Source of the DNA: Streptomyces kronopolitis
GTDB taxonomy: Bacteria; Actinomycetota; Actinomycetes; Streptomycetales; Streptomycetaceae
Assembly: GCF_014646275.1 (NCBI RefSeq)
Contig: NZ_BMND01000039.1
Span: 1-53,135, forward strand
Direction: 5' to 3'
Length of the DNA stretch: 53,135 bases
This document shows, in pieces, positions 17,730 to 24,648 of the stretch. The translations under genes were made by a program, and so were the position numbers. The notes under the pieces were generated by a model. The model worked only from the letters and a program-made list of their open reading frames with translations, was not told the origin of the DNA and made no database searches. Position 1 is the stretch's first letter. Each line of letters opens with the position of its first letter.

Positions 17730-18862
17730 CAGGCGGCCACCTCACCGTGCTGCGGGGTGTCGACCCGGGCGACCACGTTCAGCAGGCAGGCGTGGTCGAC
17801 GATGCCCACGCAGCGGCCGTCGTCGACGACGCGGACCGCGCCGCCGGTGCGGGCGACCGCCTCGATGGCCTCGGAGATCAGGGTGTCGGGGCCCAGCGCG
17901 GGGCCCTGGTCGGCCTCGCCGTCCTCGACGGGGCGCATCGCGCGGCGCACGGTGAGGACCTGCTCGCGCGGGACGTCGCGGACGAAGTCGCGGACGTAGT
18001 CGTCGGCCGGGGAGCCGACGATCTCCTCGGGGGTGCCCAGCTGCACGATCTGTCCGTCGCGCATCAGGGCGATCCGGTCGCCGACCCGCAGCGCCTCGGA
18101 GAGGTCGTGGGTGATGAAGACCATCGTCCGGCCCTCCTCGCGGTGCAGGCGGACGACCTCTTCCTGCATGTCGCGGCGAATGAGCGGGTCGAGGGCGCTG
18201 AACGGCTCGTCGAAGAGCAGGACCTCGGGGTCGACGGCGAGCGCGCGGGCCAGGCCGACGCGCTGCTGCTGGCCGCCGGAGAGCTGGCCGGGGCGGCGCT
18301 TCTCCATGCCGGCCAGGCCGACCTTGTCGACGATCTCGCCGGCCTTCTCGCGGCGCTCGGCCTTGCCGACGCCCTGGATCTCCAGGCCGTAGGCGACGTT
18401 GTCGACGACGGAGCGGTGCGGCAGCAGGCCGAAGTGCTGGAAGACCATCGCGGCCCGGCGGCGGCGCAGTTCGCGCAGCGTGCCGCGGTCCATCGCGCGG
18501 ACGTCCTCGCCGTCCATCTCCAGCGCGCCGCTGGTCGGCTCGATCAGCCGGGTCAGGCAGCGCACGAGGGTGGACTTGCCGGAGCCGGACAGGCCCATGA
18601 CGACGAAGACCTCGCCCTTGTGGACGTCGAAGGAGACATCGCGGACGGCGGCCACACAGCCGGTCTGCTCGCGCAGCTCCTGGGCGCTCAGCCCGGCGAC
18701 CGAGGAGTCCTCGGGGATGCGCTCGGCCTTGGGCCCGAAGACCTTCCAGAGGTTGCGGACGGAGAACACGACCTCGCGGCCGTCGGCGTCCCCGGCGGGG
18801 GAAGCGTCCTTCGGCGTGCGGGCGTTGGGTATCTCGGATGCGCCGGCGGAGGTGGTAGCCAT
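17729..18862 (-). CDS. Glycine betaine/proline ABC transporter ATP-binding protein
   Basis: 377 aa. Walker A GLSGSGKST at about 88-96, Q-loop VFQHFGLLPHRSV, signature LSGGQQQR near 190, Walker B VLLFDEPFSALD near 213, H-loop FITHDLSEA. The long insertion before Walker A (residues about 40-70) and a C-terminal CBS-like segment (LISEAIEAVARTGGAVRVV and on) match the ProV/OpuAA subfamily, in which CBS domains sense ionic strength or c-di-AMP; only one CBS unit is recognisable. ATG at 18860-18862, overlapping the GMC oxidoreductase stop (TGATG), preceded by GGGAGGTG. A GTG one codon earlier is possible. Confidence 0.94.
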   Translation of the reverse strand: MATTSAGASEIPNARTPKDASPAGDADGREVVFSVRNLWKVFGPKAERIPEDSSVAGLSAQELREQTGCVAAVRDVSFDVHKGEVFVVMGLSGSGKSTLVRCLTRLIEPTSGALEMDGEDVRAMDRGTLRELRRRRAAMVFQHFGLLPHRSVVDNVAYGLEIQGVGKAERREKAGEIVDKVGLAGMEKRRPGQLSGGQQQRVGLARALAVDPEVLLFDEPFSALDPLIRRDMQEEVVRLHREEGRTMVFITHDLSEALRVGDRIALMRDGQIVQLGTPEEIVGSPADDYVRDFVRDVPREQVLTVRRAMRPVEDGEADQGPALGPDTLISEAIEAVARTGGAVRVVDDGRCVGIVDHACLLNVVARVDTPQHGEVAA

Positions 18863-20412
18863 CACGCATCACCTCCCTGGGTCGGAGCCTTATGGAGCAG
18901 GTCGGCGCACTTCTCCCCCACCATCAGCACGCCCAGCATCGGGTTGACGGCCGGCATCGTCGGGAAGACGGAGGCGTCGGCGATGCGGATGCCGGACAGC
19001 CCGCGGATGCGCAGCTCCGGGTCGACGACCGCGAGCCGGTCGTCGGCGGCGCCCATCTTGCAGGTGCCGGCCGGGTGGTAGACGGTGTGGGCCGCCTTGC
19101 GCACCAGCTCGCTGATCTCCGCGTCGTCGGTGACGTCGGGGCCGGGGAAGACCTCCCGCTTGAGCCACTTCGCGAACGGCTCGGCCTGCGCGATCTTGCG
19201 GGCCAGCTTGATGCCGTCGACGAGGGTGTCGCCGTCGTAGTCGACCCCGTTCGCGTCCTTGGCGAAGTACCGGAAGTCGAGCGCGGGCTTGGCCTCGGGG
19301 TCCGCGGAGGTGAGGTAGAGCCGGCCGCGGGAGCGGGACTTGGGGATGTTGGGGGTCATCGAGACCCCGTGCTCGGGGCGCTCGTAGCCCAGTCGCTCGG
19401 GGTTGTCGGTGAAGGGGATCTGGTAGAAGTGGAACATCAGGTCGGGGCCCTTGTGCGCCGGGTCCCGCTTGACGAACAGGCCCGCGTCGGAGTCCATCGC
19501 GGAGTTGTCCGGGATCGGCCCGTCGGTCTCCCAGACGATCACCGACTCGGGGTGGTCAATGAGGTTCTCCCCGACACCCGGCAGGTCGAGCACGCAGGGC
19601 AGTCCCAGCGCCTCCAGGTCCTGCTTCGGGCCGATGCCGGAGTGCATCAGCAGCCGCGGGGTGTCGACGGCGCCGGCGCACACCAGCACCTCGCGGGCCG
19701 CCTCGACGTAGACCTCCTCGCCGTCCTTGGTGCGGACGTGGACACCCTTGGCGGCGTCGCCCTCCAGCTCCAGCTTGTGCGCCCAGGTCTCCAGCATCAG
19801 CGTGAGGTTCGGGCGGTCGCCGGCCTCCATGTGCGGGTGGAGGTAGGCGACCGACGCGGAGGAGCGCTTGTTGTTCTCCGGGTGGTAGGAGAGGTCGAAG
19901 AAGCCGACGCCCTCGTCGAAGGGCTTGTCGTTGAAGCCGACGACCTCGGGGACGCCGAGGGCGGTCTTGGTCGCCTCGATCCAGTCCGTGGCGATCTGGT
20001 TCTGGTCCTTCTTCGCCACCCGCACGATGTTGTTGCGCAGCTTGCCGAAGTAGGGGTCCATCTCCTTGGCGCCCCAGCCGGCCGCGCCCGCCTCTTCCCA
20101 CTCGTCCCAGTCGGACGGCAGCGGCTTGAAGGAGATCAGGGTGTTGTGGGAGGAGCAGCCGCCGAGCACCTTGGCGCGGCTGTGCAGGATGTGCGAGTTG
20201 CCGCGGGGCTGCTCGGTGGTCGTGTACTCGTAGTCCAGCTCGCCGCCGAGCAGGCCGAGCCAGCGGCGCAGCGTCAGCACCTCGTCGCGGTCGAGGTCGG
20301 AGGGGCCGCCCTCGATGACGGCGACGGTGACGTCCGGGTCCTCGGTGAGGCGGGAGGCGATGACCGAGCCGGCGGTGCCGCCGCCGACCACGACATAGTC
20401 ATACACGGGCAT
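18862..20412 (-). CDS. betA: GMC oxidoreductase, probable choline dehydrogenase/oxidase
   Basis: 516-aa flavoprotein. The N-terminal FAD-binding motif VVVGGGTAGSVIASRL starts at about residue 7, the GMC signature VLGGCSSHN follows near residue 80, and the C-terminal catalytic region has HTVYHPAGTCKMG (near 446-458) and SVFPTMPAVNPMLGV. Choline as substrate is inferred from the operon: betaine aldehyde dehydrogenase is just upstream and a betaine-type ABC importer just downstream. It would convert choline to betaine aldehyde, possibly onward to betaine. The start ATG at 20410-20412 has AAGGAG at proper spacing. The symbol rests on context as much as on sequence, since GMC enzymes have many substrates. 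Confidence 0.85.
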   Translation of the reverse strand: MPVYDYVVVGGGTAGSVIASRLTEDPDVTVAVIEGGPSDLDRDEVLTLRRWLGLLGGELDYEYTTTEQPRGNSHILHSRAKVLGGCSSHNTLISFKPLPSDWDEWEEAGAAGWGAKEMDPYFGKLRNNIVRVAKKDQNQIATDWIEATKTALGVPEVVGFNDKPFDEGVGFFDLSYHPENNKRSSASVAYLHPHMEAGDRPNLTLMLETWAHKLELEGDAAKGVHVRTKDGEEVYVEAAREVLVCAGAVDTPRLLMHSGIGPKQDLEALGLPCVLDLPGVGENLIDHPESVIVWETDGPIPDNSAMDSDAGLFVKRDPAHKGPDLMFHFYQIPFTDNPERLGYERPEHGVSMTPNIPKSRSRGRLYLTSADPEAKPALDFRYFAKDANGVDYDGDTLVDGIKLARKIAQAEPFAKWLKREVFPGPDVTDDAEISELVRKAAHTVYHPAGTCKMGAADDRLAVVDPELRIRGLSGIRIADASVFPTMPAVNPMLGVLMVGEKCADLLHKAPTQGGDA

Positions 20413-20468
20413 GGGGTGCTCCTTCTTGCAAAGTGCGTGGTGCGGGTGGTGCCAGGTGTTCCCGGGTG

Positions 20469-21971
20469 TCAGCCCGCGAACCAGCGCACCGGCTCCGGCC
20501 GGAGGTTCTCGTAAATGTGCTTGCTCTCGCGGTACTCGTCCAGACCCGTGGGGCCGAGTTCCCGTCCGATGCCGGACTTGCCGAAGCCGCCCCACTCCGC
20601 CTGCGGGAGGTAGGGGTGGTAGTCGTTGATCCAGACCGTGCCGTGCCGCAGCCGGGCGGCGACCCGGCGGGCGCGGGCGGTGTCGCCCGAGAAGACCGCG
20701 CCGGCCAGGCCGTACTCGGTGTCGTTGGCGAGCGCGACGGCCTCGTCCTCGGTGGCGAAGGTCTCCACCGTCAGGATCGGGCCGAAGGTCTCCTCGCGGA
20801 TGACCTTCATCTCGCGGTGGCAGCCGTCGAGCACGGTCGGCGCGTAGAAGTAGCCGCTCGCCGGGCGGACGTCGCTGGGCTCGGGGCGCTTGCCGCCGCA
20901 GCGCAGCTGGGCACCCTCGGCCAGCGCGGAGGCGACGTACGCCTCGACCTTGTCGAGCTGCTGCTGGGAGACCAGCGGGCCGCACTCGACGCCGTCCTCG
21001 GTGCCCCGGCCGAGCTTGATCTTCTCGGCGCGGCGGGCGAGTTCGGCGACGAAGCGGTCGCGCACCGACTCCTCGATGATCAGCCGGGCACCGGCCGAGC
21101 AGACCTGGCCGCTGTGGATGAAGGCGGCGTTGAGCGCCTGGTCGACGGCGGTGTCGAAGCCCTCGTCGGTGGCGCAGGCGTCGGCGAAGACCACGTTGGG
21201 GTTCTTGCCGCCGAGCTCCAGCGCGATCTTCTTGGCGCCGGAGACCGCGGCCGCGCCCGCCTTCGTGCCGCTGACCAGGCCGCCGGTGAAGGAGAACAGG
21301 TCGACGTCGGGGTGTTCGGCCAGGCGCTGGCCGACCGGCAGGCCCGCGCCGGTGACGATGTTGGCGACGCCGGCCGGCAGCCCGGCCTCGACCAGCAGCT
21401 TGATCAGGTGCACGGTCGACAGCGGGGTGACCTCGCTGGGCTTGATCACAAAAGTATTGCCGGCCGCGAGGGCCGGCGCGATCTTCCAACTGGCCTGGAG
21501 CAGCGGGTAGTTCCAGGGCGTGATGAGCGAGCAGACGCCGACCGGCTCGTGCACGACGACGCTGTGCACATCGGGCGATCCGGCGTCGACGACCCGGCCG
21601 CCGCTCTCGTTCATCACCACGTCGGCGAAGTACCGGAAGGCGTTGGTGACGTCGTCGACGTCGACCCGGCCCTCCTCCAGCGTCTTGCCGGTGTCGCGGC
21701 TCTCGATGAGGGCGATGACCTCGCGGTCGCGCTGGAGCAGATCGGCGACCCGGCGCAGCAGCGCGGAGCGCTCGGCGACGGCCGTGCGGGGCCAGTCGCC
21801 CTCGTCGAAGGCCCGGCGGGCGGCGGCCACGGCCGCGTCGGCGTCCTGGGCACCACCCTCGGACACCAGCTGGAGCGTCGTCGCGTCGGCGGGGTCGAGG
21901 ACCTCCCGCGTTTCGCCGGCTGCGGCGGGGAGCCACACCCCGTCTACGTGAATGGTCTCGATTGACGACAC
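20469..21971 (-). CDS. betB: Betaine aldehyde dehydrogenase
   Basis: 500-aa NAD(P)-dependent aldehyde dehydrogenase. Catalytic Asn in TPWNYPLLQ (about 154), general base Glu in LELGGKNPN (about 252) and nucleophile Cys in HSGQVCSAG (about 290) are all present. As the first gene of the operon it oxidises betaine aldehyde to glycine betaine, an osmoprotectant and methyl donor. The start is a GTG at 21969-21971 with GGAAGG about 10 nt upstream. The 56-bp gap to the GMC gene carries that gene's ribosome binding site and no terminator. Upstream lie two kinds of palindromic operator-like sites. Confidence 0.93.
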   Translation of the reverse strand: MSSIETIHVDGVWLPAAAGETREVLDPADATTLQLVSEGGAQDADAAVAAARRAFDEGDWPRTAVAERSALLRRVADLLQRDREVIALIESRDTGKTLEEGRVDVDDVTNAFRYFADVVMNESGGRVVDAGSPDVHSVVVHEPVGVCSLITPWNYPLLQASWKIAPALAAGNTFVIKPSEVTPLSTVHLIKLLVEAGLPAGVANIVTGAGLPVGQRLAEHPDVDLFSFTGGLVSGTKAGAAAVSGAKKIALELGGKNPNVVFADACATDEGFDTAVDQALNAAFIHSGQVCSAGARLIIEESVRDRFVAELARRAEKIKLGRGTEDGVECGPLVSQQQLDKVEAYVASALAEGAQLRCGGKRPEPSDVRPASGYFYAPTVLDGCHREMKVIREETFGPILTVETFATEDEAVALANDTEYGLAGAVFSGDTARARRVAARLRHGTVWINDYHPYLPQAEWGGFGKSGIGRELGPTGLDEYRESKHIYENLRPEPVRWFAG

Positions 21972-22006
21972 GTCGTTACTGCCTTCCGGTTACCGATTGT
22001 TCCCAC

Positions 22007-22029
22007 TGGTGCAACCACTGGTGTCACCA
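22007..22029. promoter_or_regulatory. Paired TGGTGnnACCA-type dyads before betB
   Basis: Two 11-bp dyads, TGGTGCAACCA (22007-22017) and TGGTGTCACCA (22019-22029), are 12 bp apart centre to centre. They also share the direct repeat CCACTGGTG. They lie about 35-60 bp upstream of the betB start, a sensible place for a repressor that responds to choline or osmotic state. The regulator is not encoded nearby. Confidence 0.45.
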
Positions 22030-22083
22030 GCAACGGGGACCCCTCCCCGGAAGCGACGTACCTATGCCCAAACATTCATGGAA

Positions 22084-22099
22084 AGTGAGCCGACTCACT
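22084..22099. promoter_or_regulatory. 16-bp palindrome in the betB/lipoprotein divergent region
   Basis: AGTGAG-CCGA-CTCACT, a perfect 6-4-6 inverted repeat, typical in size for a TetR-family operator. It is near mid-way between the divergent betB and secreted-protein genes. BetI, the known choline-sensing repressor, is a TetR protein, but no such gene is in the window. Confidence 0.45.
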
Positions 22100-22195
22100 C
22101 AACGTGCGGCGGAATGTCCCGGAACATAACCTGAATAGCCGTATGTCCATCGCGGGATTCATCACGTTTTGTCCCACGGGACCGGAGGTGGCGAG

Positions 22196-23032
22196 ATGAC
22201 CAGCAGACGGCGCGCAGCCACCGCTCCCGCCGCTCTGACCTGTGGCGCGGCCCTCCTCGTGGGGATTGCCTGCACGGGTGGCGCGGCGGCGGCCGGCGAC
22301 TCCGACGGCGGCGAGGGCGACCTCGCGCACAAGTCCGCCCAGCAGATCTCCGACGACGCACTCCACCAGCTGGTCGCCGCGCAGTCCCTGCGGCTGCGCA
22401 CCCGCACCAGCACCGACCCCACGACGCTCGACCTCACCCTCGACCGGGCCGGCAACTGCACCGGCGCCGTCGCCAAGGGCTCCCTCGGCCGCGTCGAGCT
22501 CGTCAAACGCGGCAACGAGGTCTGGATGAAGCCGGACGCGGCCTTCTGGAAGAGCCAGCTGCCCGGTGACAAGGGCGACCGGGCCGCCGCCAAGTACAAG
22601 GACACCTACCTGCACGGCACCACCCGCAACGCCTTCCTGCGGGGCCTGTCCGCGGCCTGCGACCTCCGGGCGTTCCAGAAGTCCGCCGCGGGCCCCGACA
22701 AGGGGCAGCAGCCCCCCTCCGGCGCCCCGTCACCCTCCGTGACCCCCACGCTCACCAAGGGGCAGCCGACCACCCAGGACGGCACCCGGGTACTCCCCGT
22801 CACCAAGAAGGTCGACGGCGCGGTCCAGACCCTCTACGTGGCCATCGACGGCAAGCACTACCCCCGCAAACTCACCGCCGAGGCCGACCACCAGAGCGCC
22901 ACGATCCTCCTGAGCAACTACGGCACCCCGGTGTCCGACAGGACACCCCCGCCGAGCCGCACGGCGGACATCTCCGCCCTGGACGACCTGATGCGCGGCT
23001 CCCAGGGCCAGCAGGACACCCAGACCGCGTGA
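22196..23032 (+). CDS. Secreted or lipid-anchored protein, LppX/LprG-like in outline
   Basis: 278 aa. N-terminus RRR followed by a hydrophobic stretch and GIACTGG; Cys26 could be lipidated, but the residue at -3 is Gly, so ordinary signal peptidase cleavage is also possible. The mature protein starts with an Asp/Gly-rich linker, then a domain beginning SAQQISDDALHQL and LRLRTRTSTDPTTLDLTLDR. This is reminiscent of the half-barrel lipoproteins LppX/LprG/LolA. It has a Pro/Ser linker near residues 165-190 and a final strand-rich part. Start ATG at 22196 with GGAGGTGG. It diverges from the betaine operon. Function unknown. Confidence 0.75.
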   Translation: MTSRRRAATAPAALTCGAALLVGIACTGGAAAAGDSDGGEGDLAHKSAQQISDDALHQLVAAQSLRLRTRTSTDPTTLDLTLDRAGNCTGAVAKGSLGRVELVKRGNEVWMKPDAAFWKSQLPGDKGDRAAAKYKDTYLHGTTRNAFLRGLSAACDLRAFQKSAAGPDKGQQPPSGAPSPSVTPTLTKGQPTTQDGTRVLPVTKKVDGAVQTLYVAIDGKHYPRKLTAEADHQSATILLSNYGTPVSDRTPPPSRTADISALDDLMRGSQGQQDTQTA

Positions 23033-23173
23033 CCCTGCCGTTGACCGCACCCTCTCCACCGAGGACTTCCCCCGGGACTGACCCTGGAGCCCCCACGGCC
23101 GCCTGTCCCGCCCCGTCACCCGCGCTGCCGAACCGGAGGGGCCCGGGGCGGCCGGGCGGACGACAATGCAGGC

Positions 23174-23383
23174 ATGGCTGAGACAGCGGCGAAAGCAGTG
23201 CTCGAAGGCGGCCCCGCCGGGTTTCCCGAGCGGATCGTGCCGATCGACCCGCCCGGGACGGAGCTGAAGATCCCGTTCCGCAACGGCTACGAGCACTTCC
23301 GGGCCACCGACCGGCAGCAGCGGACCGCCGAGGGAACGCTCCCCGTCTACGAGTGGTGGGAGCGGACCGAACTGCCCGGGTAG
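23174..23383 (+). CDS. Small hypothetical protein, DUF5988-like
   Basis: 69 aa, ATG at 23174. The sequence features LEGGPAGFPE, LKIPFRNGYEHF and the closing LPVYEWWERTELPG, which I associate with the small actinobacterial family DUF5988; these are often found near secondary-metabolite or signalling genes. It has no membrane segment, no cysteine, and is acidic overall. Only 15 bp separate its stop from that of the convergent gene, with no terminator hairpin between them. Function unknown. Confidence 0.7.
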   Translation: MAETAAKAVLEGGPAGFPERIVPIDPPGTELKIPFRNGYEHFRATDRQQRTAEGTLPVYEWWERTELPG

Positions 23384-23398
23384 TAGCCGCCGTACCTG

Positions 23399-24262
23399 TC
23401 AGGCCGCGGGTGCGAAGGCGGCCAGGGCGATCTGCTGGGTGCGTTGCTGTTGTGGCCAGTTGGCCTCGGTGCCGAGGACGAGGACGGCGAACTGGCGGCC
23501 GTCGGAGACCGTGAAGGCGCAGTCGACGACCTTGACGCGTTCGCCGAGTTTCTTGCTGTCATAGGCGTAGACCAGTTGTGCGGCGTCGCTGCCCGGGGCC
23601 GGGCCGTCCAGCGGGCCGAGGCTTATCTCCTCGTAGCCGGGGTTGCCGGACAGCCCCTTCGATGCCTGTTCCAGCGCCGTGCGCGGGCTGGTGTCCGGCT
23701 CGGTGATCTCGAAGATCTGCACCAGTCCGCGGTCGTCCGGGGCGGTGTAGAAGACCCCCGACGAGCGTTCGCTGCGCTGCCAGTCGCCGGGCACCGCGAG
23801 GGTGAAGCCCTTGGTGTCGTGGACCAGCCGGTAGCCCTCGGGCAGGCCGGAAGCGGGGGTGGGCGTGCCGGTGGCGCCGGTGGGGCCGCCGGTGGACGGG
23901 ACGGTGGCGGTGCCCGGCGCGGAGGCCTTGGACGGCGGGTGGGCGGCGGGCGGTACGTCCTGGCGGTTGAGGAGCAGATAGCCGCCGAGCGTGGCCACCG
24001 CGATCGCGGCCACCGCCGCACCGGCGATCAGCGCGGTACGGCGCGGACCGGCGGAGGCCGGAGCGGGAGGAGGAGCGGGAGGAGACGTGGGAAAGGGCCC
24101 GGGATACGGGCCGGGGTACGGGCCGCCCGTGGTGGCCGCGTCCGCCGCGGGGGCGTGCGGCGGACGGGACGGCATCGGCCCCGAGTAGGGCGCGGGCGGC
24201 GGCGTGCCGTCCTCCCAGCGCTGGGTCTCGTTGTTCCAGCGGGCCTGGCCGCCGCGCGCCAT
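23399..24262 (-). CDS. Single-pass membrane protein with Pro-rich N-terminus and extracytoplasmic domain
   Basis: 287 aa and third gene of a tight operon. It opens with ARWNNETQRWEDG, continues with about 50 residues rich in Pro, Gly and Ala, then one transmembrane helix (TALIAGAAVAAIAVATLGGY, about 76-95), a Pro/Thr linker, and an external domain from about residue 140 (YRLVHDTKGFTLAVPGDW onward). That domain looks like the PsbP/Mog1-type sensor domains attached to streptomycete kinases and anti-sigma factors. The start ATG lies 2 nt after the stop of the upstream gene and its ribosome binding site GGGAGG is inside that gene. Probably a partner of the two RHIM-like proteins; its role is unknown. 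Confidence 0.82.
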   Translation of the reverse strand: MARGGQARWNNETQRWEDGTPPPAPYSGPMPSRPPHAPAADAATTGGPYPGPYPGPFPTSPPAPPPAPASAGPRRTALIAGAAVAAIAVATLGGYLLLNRQDVPPAAHPPSKASAPGTATVPSTGGPTGATGTPTPASGLPEGYRLVHDTKGFTLAVPGDWQRSERSSGVFYTAPDDRGLVQIFEITEPDTSPRTALEQASKGLSGNPGYEEISLGPLDGPAPGSDAAQLVYAYDSKKLGERVKVVDCAFTVSDGRQFAVLVLGTEANWPQQQRTQQIALAAFAPAA

Positions 24263-24264
24263 CG

Positions 24265-24648
24265 TCAGCCTCCCACCAGGGCCGCGACCGCCTGGACGAC
24301 CGCCGCGCCGGAGGCCAGCAGGCCCACCACGCCCCCGGCGTCGGCCAGCGCGGTACGCAGCCGCGCCACCCGCCCGGGCCCGGCCGCACCGGTGTCCGCG
24401 ATCTCCGTCTCGGTCTCGGCGAGTTCCCCGCTCAGCGCCGTGACCTGCGGGCTCTGCACCGCCCGGGCCAGGTCGTCGCGCAGCGCCCGCACCGCGCGCA
24501 GCAACTCCTCCTGCGCCGGGTCCATCGCGGGAGTGGAGCCGCCCTCGTGATGGGTCACGGTGTTGTAATTCCCGATGGCGAAGGCACCCCGGACGCTGCC
24601 GATGTGGATGCCGTCGCCGCGCTCATCAGCCGTTGCCACGCTGGCCAC
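24265..24648 (-). CDS. Small protein with N-terminal RHIM-like amyloid motif and hydrophobic tail
   Basis: 127 aa. Residues 13-32 carry GAFAIGNYNTVT: a hydrophobic-x-Ile-Gly-x-x-Asn-x-Val core (residues 23-31), the pattern of RHIM and related bacterial amyloid-signalling motifs. The same pattern closes the upstream protein. Next come a predicted coiled coil or helical bundle (about 43-75) and a final glycine/alanine-rich hydrophobic helix (about 98-127, GGVVGLLASGAAVVQAV) that could insert in membranes. The overall plan resembles small DUF5955-type actinobacterial proteins; I could not verify that. The GTG at 24648 overlaps the previous gene by 23 nt with GGAG 7 nt upstream; a GTG at 24639 is an alternative. 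Confidence 0.8.
   Translation of the reverse strand: MASVATADERGDGIHIGSVRGAFAIGNYNTVTHHEGGSTPAMDPAQEELLRAVRALRDDLARAVQSPQVTALSGELAETETEIADTGAAGPGRVARLRTALADAGGVVGLLASGAAVVQAVAALVGG

Noticed and set aside
17563..17745. Extended permease N-terminus
   Set aside because: The extension is Arg/Pro-rich with poor third-position bias and lies over the better-supported 56-aa ORF; the ATG at 17562 has the ATGA coupling.
16309..19081. Two long plus-strand ORFs over the betaine transporter genes
   Set aside because: They are antisense to the permease and ATPase genes, which have clear ABC transporter motifs.
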